DNA of 64,000 bases from Aeromicrobium stalagmiti (GCF_013283745.1 NZ_JABSTZ010000003.1:62001-126000), one strand, 5' to 3'. Positions 22,027 to 30,969 are shown, numbered from the stretch's first letter. The notes: a model not told the origin generated them from the letters alone. Made by a program: numbers and translations.

Positions 22027-22860
22027 CTAGCCGACCGTCGTGCTCGCGGCGATCACGCCGGTGCCGAGCAGGACCAGCACGACGGCGCCGAGGCCGACGC
22101 GGTAGATCACGAACGGCGTGTACGAGTGCGTGCTGACGTACTTGAGCAGCCAGTGGATGACCGCGAGCCCGACGACGAACGACACGACGGTGCCGACGAC
22201 CGTGGGCCCCACGCCGTACGAGTTGTCGCCGCCGATGTCCTTGAGCTTGAAGATGCCGGCACCGACCACCGCCGGGATCGCCAGCAGGAACGCGTAGCGC
22301 GTGGCGGCCGCGCGCTCGTAGCCCAGGAAGAGCCCCATGCTGATCGTGGCGCCCGAGCGGGAGACGCCCGGGACGAGCGCGCCGGCCTGGGCGAGGCCCA
22401 GCAGGATCGCGTGCTTCATCGTGAGGTCCTCGATCGGGCTGCTCTTGCGGCCCACCCGCTCGGCGATGCCCAGCACGATGCCGAGGACGATCAGGGTGGT
22501 GCCGATGACCCAGAGGTTGCGAAAGTCGCGGTCGATCGCGTCCTGCAGCAGCAGGCCGAGCACGACGATCGGGACCGACCCGATGATGACGAACCAGCCC
22601 ATGCGCCACTCCGGCTCCTGACGGGCCTCCCGCGAGACCACGCCGCGGACCCAGCCCGAGCCGATCGTCCAGATGTCCCGCCAGAAGTACAGGAGCACCG
22701 CGAGCTCGGTGCCGATCTGGATCACCGCGGTGTAGGCGGCGCCCGGATCGTCCCAGCCGAAGAACTTCGGGAAGATCGCGAGATGGGCGCTGCTGGAGAT
22801 CGGGAGGAACTCCGTCAGGCCCTGGATGACGCCGAGCACGACCGCTTGTAGGAAATCCAC
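22027..22860 (-). CDS. uppP: Undecaprenyl-diphosphatase
   Basis: 277 residues, polytopic. It dephosphorylates undecaprenyl diphosphate to recycle the lipid carrier of peptidoglycan and wall polymers, and gives tolerance to bacitracin in many bacteria. Diagnostic motifs are QGLTEFLPISSSAHL near the N-terminus and PGVSRSGATISMGLFLG in the middle. It begins with GTG and is leaderless (TAGGCT on the minus strand, 22867-22872). Order near mshC resembles Rv2136c in M. tuberculosis. Confidence 0.96.
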   Translation of the reverse strand: MDFLQAVVLGVIQGLTEFLPISSSAHLAIFPKFFGWDDPGAAYTAVIQIGTELAVLLYFWRDIWTIGSGWVRGVVSREARQEPEWRMGWFVIIGSVPIVVLGLLLQDAIDRDFRNLWVIGTTLIVLGIVLGIAERVGRKSSPIEDLTMKHAILLGLAQAGALVPGVSRSGATISMGLFLGYERAAATRYAFLLAIPAVVGAGIFKLKDIGGDNSYGVGPTVVGTVVSFVVGLAVIHWLLKYVSTHSYTPFVIYRVGLGAVVLVLLGTGVIAASTTVG

Positions 22861-22866
22861 AGCGCG

Positions 22867-22902
22867 AGCCTACCGGCGGCGCTTCACACGCCCCACTAGC
22901 CT
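22867..22902. promoter_or_regulatory. Divergent leaderless promoters (uppP / aldo-keto reductase)
   Basis: TAGGCT on the minus strand (22867-22872) and TAGCCT on the plus strand (22897-22902) each lie exactly six bases from a start codon. The whole region between the two genes is 48 bases, so the two -35 regions must overlap. Confidence 0.55.
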
Positions 22903-22908
22903 TCTGAC

Positions 22909-23862
22909 ATGCAGTATCGCCGCGTCGGTCGCTCAGGGCTGGAGGTCTCGCGGCTCGCGCTCGGAACCATGACGTGGGGCAGCACGGTCGATGCCTACGA
23001 GGCGCAGGAGCAGCTCACGACGTTCATCGACGCCGGCGGCACGCTCGTCGACACCGCCCCCATCTACGGCAACGGGGCGTGCGAGGAGCTGCTCGGCACG
23101 CTGATCGCCAAGAACGGCGTCCGTGAGCGCATCGTGCTGGCCGGCAAGGCCGGATTCGTGCGGCGTGGTGACGAGACGGTGCGTGACGGCTCGCGGGGCA
23201 CGCTGCTCGACCAGCTCGACCTGTCCCTGCGACAGCTCGGCACCGACCACCTCGACCTCTGGCAGATCCACACGCCCGATCCCCACGTGCCGCTCGAGGA
23301 GACCCTCGGAGCGCTCGAGCATGCGGTCAGGACCGGCCGCACCCGCTACATCGGCATCTCCAACTTCACCGGGTGGCAGACCGGGATCGCCCAGACCTGG
23401 CTCGCCGGACGGGCCGACACCATCCCCCTGGTGAGCACGCAGGTCGAGTACTCCCTGGTCAACCGCGATCCGGAGGACGAGGTCGTGCCGGCGGCGCAGC
23501 ACCTCGGCATGGGCGTGCTGGCCTGGTCGCCGCTGGGCCGCGGGGTGCTGTCGGGCAAGTACCGCGCCGGCATCCCGACCGACTCGCGCGGGGCGTCGCC
23601 CGGGTGGGACCAGTTCGTCGGCGCCTACCTGACCCCGGAGAAGGCGGGCGTCGTCGAGGCGCTGGCCCGCGCGTCCGAGGGGCTCGGCGTCACGATCGCG
23701 CACGTCGCGATCGCCTGGCTGCTGGAGCGGCCCCAGGTGTCGGCCGCGATCGTCGGTGCCCGCACCACGGCGCAGCTGCAGGAGAACCTCGCCTCGGAGG
23801 ACGTCGTGCTGCCGCACGAGATCCTCCAGGCGCTGGACGACGTGTCGGAGGCTGCCCGGTGA
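22909..23862 (+). CDS. Aldo/keto reductase
   Basis: 317 residues, an NADPH-dependent (beta/alpha)8 barrel oxidoreductase. The catalytic tetrad is visible: Asp in VDTAPIYGNG, Tyr of the same motif, Lys in VLAGKAGF, and His in LWQIHTPD. Cofactor residues sit in SNFTGWQ and the C-terminal IVGARTTAQLQENL. The actual substrate cannot be read. TAGCCT lies six bases before the ATG. It is followed after 11 bases by the small DUF5703 gene. Confidence 0.95.
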   Translation: MQYRRVGRSGLEVSRLALGTMTWGSTVDAYEAQEQLTTFIDAGGTLVDTAPIYGNGACEELLGTLIAKNGVRERIVLAGKAGFVRRGDETVRDGSRGTLLDQLDLSLRQLGTDHLDLWQIHTPDPHVPLEETLGALEHAVRTGRTRYIGISNFTGWQTGIAQTWLAGRADTIPLVSTQVEYSLVNRDPEDEVVPAAQHLGMGVLAWSPLGRGVLSGKYRAGIPTDSRGASPGWDQFVGAYLTPEKAGVVEALARASEGLGVTIAHVAIAWLLERPQVSAAIVGARTTAQLQENLASEDVVLPHEILQALDDVSEAAR

Positions 23863-23873
23863 GAGGACCATCG

Positions 23874-24059
23874 ATGATCGAGTACGAGTTCTGGAACCTC
23901 ACGATCGACCGCACCAAGTCGAGGTCGGCCGTGTGCCGGATGCTGACCGACGCCGCGGAGTACCAGGGCTGGGAGCTCGACCGTCTGCGCAAGGACGGCA
24001 GCGGCACCCGCACGGTCGTGCTGCGCCGCAAGATCATCCGGATGCGCAGCACCCTCTGA
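23874..24059 (+). CDS. Small DUF5703-type protein
   Basis: 61 residues. MIEYEFWNLTIDRTKSRSAV, then a Trp-Glu-Leu core and a basic end VVLRRKIIRMRSTL match the small actinobacterial DUF5703 family as I remember it; function unknown. GAGAGGA precedes the ATG, and the gene starts 11 bases after the aldo/keto reductase stop, suggesting co-transcription. It converges on the M20 peptidase. Confidence 0.8.
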   Translation: MIEYEFWNLTIDRTKSRSAVCRMLTDAAEYQGWELDRLRKDGSGTRTVVLRRKIIRMRSTL

Positions 24060-24083
24060 CCCGCGCCGCGCAGGTGCGGCAGG

Positions 24084-25376
24084 TCAGACCAGGTTGAGGA
24101 ACTCGTCGAAGACGCGGGAGCCGAACTCCAGCGACTCGACCGGCACCCGCTCGTCGACGCCGTGGAACAGGGCGGTGAAGTCGAGGTCGGCCGGCAGGCG
24201 CAGCGGCGTGAAGCCGTACGACGTCATGCCGAGCTTGTGCCACGCCTTGGCGTCGGTGCCGCCCGACATCAGGAACGGCGCGATGTGCGCCTCGGGGTCC
24301 TGGGAGTGCAGCGCGACCGTCATGGCGTCGACGAGATCGCCCTCGAAGCCGTACTCCAGCGCCGCGTCACCGATGTGTGCCTCGACCGCGACGTGGTCGC
24401 CCACGATCTCCTGCACCGCGGGCAGGAACGTCTCGCCGTGGCCCGGGAGGTAGCGCCCGTCGACGTACGCCACGGCCTCCCCCGGCACGACGTTGTGCTT
24501 GTAGCCCGCCTCGAGCATCGTGGCGTTGGTCGTGTTGCGCATGCCCGCGCCGATCATGCGGATCGCCGGGCCGAAGTGGGCCAGCAGCTCGTCGGGGCTG
24601 CCGTCGGCGCCGGTCAGCTCGCGCACCTTGGTGAGCAGCAGCTCCATCGACGGTCCGGGCTCGGCCGGCCACGCGTGGTCGCCGAGCGCGATGAGGCCCT
24701 TCGCCAGGTGGGTGAGGGCGTTGTCGTCGTTGCGCATCGACCCGTGCCCCGCGGTGCCGCGCGCCCTCAGACGCATCCAGGCGATGCCCTTCTCGCCCGA
24801 CTCGATGAGATAGAGCCGACGTCCGCCGATCTCGGTGGAGAAGCCCCCCACCTCGCCGATCGCCTCGGTGCATCCCTCGAACAGATCCCGGTGGTGCTCG
24901 ACGAGCCAGTGGGCGCCCAGGACGCCGCCGGCCTCCTCGTCGGCGGTGAAGACCAGCGTGATGGGTCGATCAGGGATGACGCCGGCGCGCTGGCGGGCGC
25001 GGACGACCGACAGGAGCATGCCGTCGAAGTCCTTCATGTCGACGGCACCGCGACCGATCAGGTAGCCGTCGACGACCTCTGCGGCGAACGGGTCGACGCT
25101 CCAGTCGGCGGCCTGGGCCGGCACCACGTCGAGGTGTCCGTGGATCAGCAGACCCGGTCGCGGCGAGTCCTGGTTGCCCCAGCGGGCGACGACGCTCGCG
25201 CGCCCGGACTCGGACTCGAAGATCTCCGAGTCGATGCCGACCTCGGCCAGGGAGCCCGCGACGTACTCGGCCGCCTTGCGCTCCCCCGGCCCCGACGCGT
25301 CACCGAAGTTGCTGGTGTCGATGCGGATGAGGTCGCGGCAGATCTCGAGTGCTTCGGTCTCCGGTGAGTAGCCCAT
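24084..25376 (-). CDS. M20 family zinc metallopeptidase/amidohydrolase
   Basis: 430 residues. Metal ligands and catalytic residues are visible: LIHGHLDVVPA (His, Asp), GRGAVDMKDFDG (bridging Asp), FTADEEAGG (Glu pair), and the C-terminal HGVDERV (His). It resembles ArgE/DapE/CPG2 and the mycobacterial Rv2141c, so it probably hydrolyses peptide or N-acyl bonds of a small substrate. I chose ATG 25376 (MGYSPETE) because TACGAT lies six bases upstream on the minus strand; the in-frame ATG seven codons earlier lies before that promoter. Confidence 0.93.
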   Translation of the reverse strand: MGYSPETEALEICRDLIRIDTSNFGDASGPGERKAAEYVAGSLAEVGIDSEIFESESGRASVVARWGNQDSPRPGLLIHGHLDVVPAQAADWSVDPFAAEVVDGYLIGRGAVDMKDFDGMLLSVVRARQRAGVIPDRPITLVFTADEEAGGVLGAHWLVEHHRDLFEGCTEAIGEVGGFSTEIGGRRLYLIESGEKGIAWMRLRARGTAGHGSMRNDDNALTHLAKGLIALGDHAWPAEPGPSMELLLTKVRELTGADGSPDELLAHFGPAIRMIGAGMRNTTNATMLEAGYKHNVVPGEAVAYVDGRYLPGHGETFLPAVQEIVGDHVAVEAHIGDAALEYGFEGDLVDAMTVALHSQDPEAHIAPFLMSGGTDAKAWHKLGMTSYGFTPLRLPADLDFTALFHGVDERVPVESLEFGSRVFDEFLNLV

Positions 25377-25443
25377 ACCGCGATCGTACGTGCGCAAGCC
25401 GCTCGGACAAGCCGAGGACCGAGCGCCCGGGAACGGGGAGCCG

Positions 25444-25839
25444 TCAGGCGAGCAGACCGTCGACGACGCGGGAGAAGAGCCGGTGGCTCGACGCCCGGGT
25501 GATGCCGTCCATGAAGCGGGGCATGCCTTTGACGTGGATGTCCTCGCGCCACGTGACCCGGCTGCCCGTGCCGTTCGGCTCGACGCTGAGCTCGGCCCAG
25601 CCGGTCACGAGCCGACCGCGCTTCTCGAGGCGGCAGAACGACGGCTCCCGCCACTCCACGACGTCCATCGGGTCGTGGAACCCGACGCGTCCGATGCCCG
25701 TGAAGGCGTCGAAGCCGTTGGGCGTTCGGCTGATCGTGGTGAGGGGGACGAACTCGCCGTGCCGCTCCCACTGGGTCAGTCGGGTCCACGCCTCGTCGGG
25801 CGTGAGTCGTACCTCGCGGACAATCTCGATCAGGGCCAC
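25444..25839 (-). CDS. SRPBCC family protein
   Basis: 131 residues starting at GTG: MALIEIVREVRLTPDEAWTRLT, then VEWREPSFCRLEKRGRLVTGWAEL and a terminal helix. This is the small polyketide-cyclase/AHSA-like fold. TACAAT on the minus strand (25846-25851) lies six bases upstream, one of the best -10 elements in the window. It diverges from the MoxR gene with only 15 bases between the starts. Such proteins are often found near CoxE/CoxG-type VWA modules; CoxG itself is an SRPBCC protein, which fits the neighbours here. Confidence 0.82.
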   Translation of the reverse strand: MALIEIVREVRLTPDEAWTRLTQWERHGEFVPLTTISRTPNGFDAFTGIGRVGFHDPMDVVEWREPSFCRLEKRGRLVTGWAELSVEPNGTGSRVTWREDIHVKGMPRFMDGITRASSHRLFSRVVDGLLA

Positions 25840-25854
25840 GGCATCATTGTACGT
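25840..25854. promoter_or_regulatory. Compact divergent start region (SRPBCC / MoxR)
   Basis: Only 15 bases separate the SRPBCC GTG and the MoxR ATG. The minus strand holds TACAAT. For the plus strand CATCAT (25842-25847), seven bases before ATG 25855, is the best candidate; ATG 25864 is an alternative start. The two promoters overlap, so their expression is likely linked. Confidence 0.4.
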
Positions 25855-26736
25855 ATGCGCACCATGCCGTTCGACTCGATCGCCGATGTGAAGACCAAGC
25901 TCGCTGGCGCGGGCTACCTGGCTTCCGACGCGATCGCGACCACCGTCTTCCTCGCCAGCGAGCTCGGCAAGCCCCTCCTGGTCGAGGGTCCCGCCGGCGT
26001 CGGCAAGACCGCGCTGTCCAGCGCGGTGGCCCAGGCGTGCGGCGCCGACCTGGTGCGCCTGCAGTGCTACGAGGGCGTCGACGAGGCCCGCGCGCTCTAC
26101 GAGTGGAACCACGCCAAGCAGCTGCTGCGCATCACCGCCGGCCAGGGCGAGTCGTGGGACGAGGCCCGCAGCGACATCTTCTCCGAGGAGTTCCTGCTTC
26201 CCCGCCCCCTGCTCACCGCGATCCGCAACGACGGCCCCACCGTGCTGCTGATCGACGAGACCGACAAGGCCGACGTCGAGATCGAGGGCCTGCTGCTCGA
26301 GGTGCTCGGCGAGTTCCAGGTCACCGTCCCCGAGCTGGGCACCATCACGGCCACGCACCGGCCCTTCGTCGTCCTGACGTCCAACGCGACCCGCGAGCTG
26401 TCGGAGGCGCTGCGTCGTCGCTGCCTGTTCCTGCACGTCGACTTCCCCGACGCCGAGCTCGAGCAGGAGATCGTCCGGCTCAAGGTCCCCGACCTCGACG
26501 AGACGCTCGGCGACTCCCTCGTCCGCGTCATCAACGCCCTGCGCGCCATGCCGCTGCGCAAGGCCCCGTCGGTCTCCGAGACGATCGACTGGGCCCGCAC
26601 GCTCGTCGCGCTCGGCGCCGACATCCTCGACGACCAGGTCGTCAAGGAGAGCCTCGGCGTCATCCTCAAGCACCAGGACGACCTCGAGAAGGCTCGCACC
26701 CGGCTCGACCTCGACGAGGTCCTGAGCCCGTCATGA
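25855..26736 (+). CDS. MoxR-family AAA ATPase
   Basis: 293 residues. Walker A is GPAGVGKT (45-52), Walker B is TVLLIDETDKADVEIE, and the sensor segment is VVLTSNATRELSEALRRRC. MoxR ATPases act as chaperones that help insert cofactors or assemble complexes together with a VWA protein. The next gene is such a partner and overlaps by ATGA. This pair corresponds to CoxD/CoxE of carbon monoxide dehydrogenase clusters, but no CoxL/M/S genes are nearby, so the client is unknown. Confidence 0.92.
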   Translation: MRTMPFDSIADVKTKLAGAGYLASDAIATTVFLASELGKPLLVEGPAGVGKTALSSAVAQACGADLVRLQCYEGVDEARALYEWNHAKQLLRITAGQGESWDEARSDIFSEEFLLPRPLLTAIRNDGPTVLLIDETDKADVEIEGLLLEVLGEFQVTVPELGTITATHRPFVVLTSNATRELSEALRRRCLFLHVDFPDAELEQEIVRLKVPDLDETLGDSLVRVINALRAMPLRKAPSVSETIDWARTLVALGADILDDQVVKESLGVILKHQDDLEKARTRLDLDEVLSPS

Positions 26737-28163
26737 CGGCCGAGGCGTCGCAGGACCTGGCCGGGCGACTGGTCGAGCTCGTCAGCGCCCTGCGCACCAA
26801 GGGCATCCCTGCCGGCACCAGCGAGACCGTGGACGCCGCGGCCGTCATCAACGTGCTGGGCATGAGCGACCGGCTCCAGCTGCGCGAGGGCCTCGCCGCC
26901 GCCCTGGTGCGTCGAGGCGGCCAGCGCGACGTCTTCGACATGACGTTCGACCTCTACTTCCCGGCCGGCGTCGGTGCGACCCAGGCCACGCTCGACACCG
27001 ACGACGACTTCGACATCGAGGACCTGCGCGACCTGCTGGCCATGGCGCTCGCCGAGAACGACCTGCGCACGCTGGAGCAGGTCGCCGAGATCGCGGTCGA
27101 CCTGCTCGGCCAGGTCGGCACGCCTGACACCCAGACCGCCGGCTGGTCGGCCTATCAGACGCTCGAGCGCCTGCGGCCGCAGACGATGATCGCCCAGGCG
27201 CTGCAGATGCGGGGCCAGGGCGGTGGCGGCCAGGGTCAGGGCCAGGGCCAGGGCGGCGGCCAGGGGTCCGGCGGCGAGTTCACCGACCGGCTCGAGCGTG
27301 ACGAGGTGCGGCAGAACGTCGAGCGCTTCCGCGCCCTGGTGGCGGGCGAGGCACGACGTCGTACGGCCGAGGTGCGCGGCCGTGACACCGTCACGCGTCA
27401 CGCGGTGCGGACCGGCACCGAGCGCATCGACTTCCTGAGCGCCAACAAGCAGCAGCTCGAGGAGCTCGGGCGCACGGTCAAGCCGCTGTCACGCAAGCTG
27501 GCGACCCGCCTGTCGGCCCGTCGCCGCAAGGCCAGTCGCGGGAAGATCGACATCCGGCGGACCCTGCGGCGGTCGATGTCGACGGGTGGCGTGCCGATGC
27601 ACCCGGTGCTCGCCAAGCCGCACCCGTCCCGCCCCGAGCTCGTGCTGCTGTGCGACGTCTCGGGCTCCGTCTCCGGGTTCTCAGGCTTCACGATGCACCT
27701 GGTGCAGGCGCTCAGCGGCCAGTTCAGCAAGGTCAGGGTCTTCGCCTTCGTCAACGCGATGGACGAGGTCACCGACCTGGTGAAGGACACCGGCGCCGAC
27801 CTCGGGCAGGCCGACCTCTCGGCCCGCATCGCCCGCGACGCGCGCATCACCAAGTGGCACACCAGCAGCGACTACGGCGAGGCCTTCGCCGACTTCCACG
27901 CCGACTACATGAACGCGATCGGGCCCCGCACCGCGGTGCTGATCCTCGGCGACGCCCGCAACAACAACCAGGATCCCAACCTCGGAGCACTCCACGACAT
28001 CAGCCAGCGGGCGCGCCGGACGTTCTGGCTCAATCCGGAGGCGACGATGCGATGGGGGCTGGGCGACTCGGAGGCGCCGGCGTACGGCGAGGTCGTCGAG
28101 ATGCACGAGTGCTGCAACGTCGAGCAGCTCACGAAGTTCATCACCCGGCTGTTGCCGGTGTGA
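26733..28163 (+). CDS. CoxE-like VWA domain protein
   Basis: 476 residues. The N-terminal helical region (about 1-150) leads to a Gly/Gln-rich linker (about 163-182, repeated GQ), a basic middle, and a C-terminal VWA domain with the metal-ion motif CDVSGSVSG (Asp308, Ser310, Ser312) and GDARNNN as the later MIDAS aspartate. It is the partner of the MoxR ATPase upstream. The linker is encoded by an imperfect GGCCAG repeat and may vary in length among strains. Confidence 0.9.
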   Translation: MTAEASQDLAGRLVELVSALRTKGIPAGTSETVDAAAVINVLGMSDRLQLREGLAAALVRRGGQRDVFDMTFDLYFPAGVGATQATLDTDDDFDIEDLRDLLAMALAENDLRTLEQVAEIAVDLLGQVGTPDTQTAGWSAYQTLERLRPQTMIAQALQMRGQGGGGQGQGQGQGGGQGSGGEFTDRLERDEVRQNVERFRALVAGEARRRTAEVRGRDTVTRHAVRTGTERIDFLSANKQQLEELGRTVKPLSRKLATRLSARRRKASRGKIDIRRTLRRSMSTGGVPMHPVLAKPHPSRPELVLLCDVSGSVSGFSGFTMHLVQALSGQFSKVRVFAFVNAMDEVTDLVKDTGADLGQADLSARIARDARITKWHTSSDYGEAFADFHADYMNAIGPRTAVLILGDARNNNQDPNLGALHDISQRARRTFWLNPEATMRWGLGDSEAPAYGEVVEMHECCNVEQLTKFITRLLPV

Positions 28164-28227
28164 CACGCGGCAACCTCTGAGGTGTGAGGGGCGCTCGAGA
28201 AAGTTCGACCGAAAACCTCCCTCTGAC

Positions 28228-28246
28228 GGGACTTTGGTCCTAACGT
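28228..28246 (+). promoter_or_regulatory. DosR-box-like sequence abutting the GH16 -10
   Basis: GGGACTTTGGTCC (28228-28240) differs at one position from GGGACTTTAGTCC, the core of the mycobacterial DosR/DevR consensus. It abuts TAACGT (28241-28246), which lies six bases before the ATG. A box this close to the -10 is not the normal activating position, so regulation by a DosR-like protein is uncertain. Confidence 0.35.
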
Positions 28247-28252
28247 GGCTCC

Positions 28253-29773
28253 ATGAGGACTCGGGACCTCGTGTCGACAGGCAGTGGAGGCAGTCGACGC
28301 GCAGCCAGCATCGTTGCCGCCACCGTCGTCGGCGCATGCCTCCTGTTTGCACCGCCACAGGCGGGACAGGCTGTCGAGCCCGTGGTCGCCAGTGCTGGTC
28401 GGACGATCGCCATCGCCGACGAGTCGGTCCCGTGGACGCCGTCGGCCAACGCCCGTGTCAAGGCCATACGTCCCGACAGCTCGGCCGCAGCGCTCCAGGT
28501 CAAGCCCAAGCGCGAGGCCGGTCGCAAGACCATCTCGATGAGGTCTCCCCTGTCGACCGACGTCATCCCCACGGCAGGCACCACGGTGACCGCGAAGGCC
28601 CGCATCCGGACGTCGCAGCCCGGTCGCCGGCTCACGTTCCGCCTGCACGAGATCAACCGGGGCCGCGCCGTCGCCAGCCGGTCGGTCAGCGTCGTGCCGT
28701 CGAGCCGCGGCTGGCGCGACGTCACCGTCACCCTGCGCACGACGCGCGCCGACAGCCGCGTCCAGCTCTCGACCCGGGCCAAGCGGCTGCGGGGCACCCA
28801 CGTCGTCCGCGTGGCCGACGTGACGGTCTCGGTCCCGACGCCTCCGCCCACCGGCCCGACCGACCCCGGCGGCGGTGGGCCCGGCACCCCACCCACCCCG
28901 ACCACGTGCGAGGACATCGACTACTCCGACCCCGCCCAGGGCGTGCGGACCTTCACCGAGGACTTCAACGGCACGAGCCTCGACCGCAGCACGTGGCGCG
29001 TGCGCGACAACACCTTCCTCAACCAGGACCAGGCGTGGATCACCAAGGACGCCGTCTCGGTGCGCGACGGCAACCTGCTCATCTCCGGCAAGCGACTGCC
29101 CGAGAGCCAGTGGAAGACCAACACCAGAGCGCTCTACCCCACCAACGTCACCCGCAACTACTCCACGGGCTACATCGACACGATCGACAGCGCCGGCTAC
29201 GGCAACGCAGCCGGCAACCGGTTCGGCCAGAAGTACGGCCACTTCGAGATCCGCGCGCTCGTCCCGAGCCAGGCGACCATGTCACGCGGCATCTGGCCCG
29301 CCTTCTGGCTCCGTGCCGACCACGAGGCCGGCGAGATCGATCCGCTCGAGTCGTACGGCGCCCCGACCATCCGGTCGTTCGACCCGTCGAGCTCGTACGA
29401 GTGGAACAGCTGGGCCGACACCGCCGAGGGCTCGATGAGCGGCATCGTCAAGCGCCAGACGCACGGACGCGCCGACGTGGGCACCGACAAGATCTGGCAG
29501 AACTGGCACACCTACGGCGTCAACTGGTCACCCGGCTGCCTGCGCTACCTCTACGACGGCCGCACCGTCGGCCTGGTCGACTTCGACGATCCCGACACTG
29601 CCTCGTACTTCCGGGAGAAGTCGTTCGACGACACCTTCCACATCCGGCTCAACATGCAGATCGGGTCGAACTACTGGGGCTGGTCGGATCCCGCCCACAC
29701 GCGCAACGACTTCGACTTCAAGGTCGACTGGGTGCGGGTCTATCAGGGCAAGGACCTGCTGACGGCTCCCTGA
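28253..29773 (+). CDS. Secreted glycoside hydrolase family 16 enzyme
   Basis: 506 residues. An N-terminal signal-like segment (RRAASIVAATVVGACLLFA) leads to a beta-rich domain (about 60-195), a Pro/Gly-rich linker (PPPTGPTDPGGGGPGTPPTP), and the GH16 catalytic domain (about 235-505). The catalytic ExDxxE is EIDPLE with Glu361, Asp363 and Glu366. GH16 enzymes cleave beta-1,3- or beta-1,3/1,4-glucans and related galactans; which one is not clear. It is leaderless (TAACGT). Its last 31 bases overlap the convergent membrane gene. Confidence 0.9.
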   Translation: MRTRDLVSTGSGGSRRAASIVAATVVGACLLFAPPQAGQAVEPVVASAGRTIAIADESVPWTPSANARVKAIRPDSSAAALQVKPKREAGRKTISMRSPLSTDVIPTAGTTVTAKARIRTSQPGRRLTFRLHEINRGRAVASRSVSVVPSSRGWRDVTVTLRTTRADSRVQLSTRAKRLRGTHVVRVADVTVSVPTPPPTGPTDPGGGGPGTPPTPTTCEDIDYSDPAQGVRTFTEDFNGTSLDRSTWRVRDNTFLNQDQAWITKDAVSVRDGNLLISGKRLPESQWKTNTRALYPTNVTRNYSTGYIDTIDSAGYGNAAGNRFGQKYGHFEIRALVPSQATMSRGIWPAFWLRADHEAGEIDPLESYGAPTIRSFDPSSSYEWNSWADTAEGSMSGIVKRQTHGRADVGTDKIWQNWHTYGVNWSPGCLRYLYDGRTVGLVDFDDPDTASYFREKSFDDTFHIRLNMQIGSNYWGWSDPAHTRNDFDFKVDWVRVYQGKDLLTAP

Positions 29774-30330
29774 GCCGACCGCACGGCAAGGAGCATCCAC
29801 GCCCACCCGACGGCGATCGCCGCCATCGAGAGCACTCCCCCGGGCCAGTAGACGTGCTCCTGCATGAAGCCGTAGGCGCCGCCGATCGCGACCAGCGCTC
29901 CCGGCAGCGACCGGGCTCCGGCGATGCGCAGGATGCACCCGGCAGCTGCCGCAGTCGCACCGATGTAGGCGATCGACCCCACCTGGCCGAGGTCGCTCGC
30001 AAGGCCGAAGACCGTCGCGAGGCCGCCCTCACGATCGGCCTTCAGCCCGCCGGCGGCGATGCCGGCCAGGATGTCGAGCGCGGAGTAGAAGCAGGCGAAC
30101 GCATAGCCGAGCAGCAGCGTGATGCGGCCGTACACGGGATCGACGGAACGGGCGACCAGCCACGGTCCGACCGAGAGCAGCGGGAAGAGCGGGAGCAGCA
30201 CGATGTGCAGGTCACGCCAGTAGGGCGCCGCGTCCTGGGTCAGGTGCGCCGGGTGGGTCGTGCCGATCAGGCCGATCACGATCGGGGGCAGCAGGACGGC
30301 GAGCGCGGTCCGACGATCGAGGCGAGGCAT
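29743..30330 (-). CDS. Polytopic membrane protein, unknown function
   Basis: 195 residues with about six hydrophobic segments, including LAVLLPPIVIGLIG, LLPLFPLLSVGPWLVA, ILAGIAAGG and LSMAAIAVGWAWMLLAV. No motif is recognised. ATG 30330 is preferred because TATCGT (30337-30342 on the minus strand) lies six bases upstream. The gene overlaps the end of the GH16 gene tail-to-tail by 31 bases and diverges from the lipoprotein gene. Confidence 0.8.
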   Translation of the reverse strand: MPRLDRRTALAVLLPPIVIGLIGTTHPAHLTQDAAPYWRDLHIVLLPLFPLLSVGPWLVARSVDPVYGRITLLLGYAFACFYSALDILAGIAAGGLKADREGGLATVFGLASDLGQVGSIAYIGATAAAAGCILRIAGARSLPGALVAIGGAYGFMQEHVYWPGGVLSMAAIAVGWAWMLLAVRSAQGAVSRSLP

Positions 30331-30441
30331 GCTTCGACGATAGGTGCCCGCGCCGACTCCGGCAGGACGAGCCGGCGGCACTCGCCGACGGATCTGGTGA
30401 ACCGGGCTCCCGGAGGCCCGCGCACCTCTATCGTCGTCGCC

Positions 30442-30960
30442 ATGACTTCACTGCCCCGTCTGGTCGCCGCCCTGGGCCTGGGCCTCGGCCTCGCCGGAGC
30501 CCTGTCCGGCTGCTCGACCACGATCGACAACGAGAAGATGGGCGACGAGCTCACCCGCTTCTACGAGAAGAACGACCCGGGCTCCGACGTGACAAGCGTC
30601 GACTGCCCGGACTCCCCCGACGCCAAGAAGGGTGAGACCTTCGTCTGCGACTTCGACCTCAAGACCGGCGAGTCGGGCCAGTTCACGGTCACGGTGAAGA
30701 ACTCCGACGGCGACGTCTCGTTCGAGCTCACCAAGAACGCCCGCGCCATCATCGACGTCTCGAAGGCCGAGGGCCTCATCGCCGACGACGTCACGGAGCG
30801 CGGCGGCACGGCCACCAGTGTCGAGTGCCCCGACGACTTCCCGGGGACGCTCGACGAGGAGGTCGAGTGCCAGGTGCAGCTCGACGACGGTACCTCCGCC
30901 ACGGCGGTCGTGTCGGTCACCGACGTCGAGGGCAACCTCGAGCTCGTCCGGTACGAGTAG
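30442..30960 (+). CDS. Lipoprotein with two DUF4333-like repeats
   Basis: 172 residues. The signal peptide ends in the lipobox LSGC, so Cys24 would be lipidated and the protein anchored outside the membrane. Two repeats follow, each with a conserved cysteine pair (SVDCPDSPDAKKGETFVCDF and SVECPDDFPGTLDEEVECQV). This is the DUF4333 pattern common in actinobacterial lipoproteins. Leaderless: TATCGT (30429-30434) lies seven bases before the ATG. Role unknown, probably envelope associated. Confidence 0.9.
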   Translation: MTSLPRLVAALGLGLGLAGALSGCSTTIDNEKMGDELTRFYEKNDPGSDVTSVDCPDSPDAKKGETFVCDFDLKTGESGQFTVTVKNSDGDVSFELTKNARAIIDVSKAEGLIADDVTERGGTATSVECPDDFPGTLDEEVECQVQLDDGTSATAVVSVTDVEGNLELVRYE

Positions 30961-30969
30961 GGCGCGGCC

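Noticed and set aside
27220..27280. CRISPR-like or satellite repeat (GGCCAG units)
   Set aside because: It is the in-frame Gly/Gln linker of the CoxE-like protein, with imperfect short units and no spacers.
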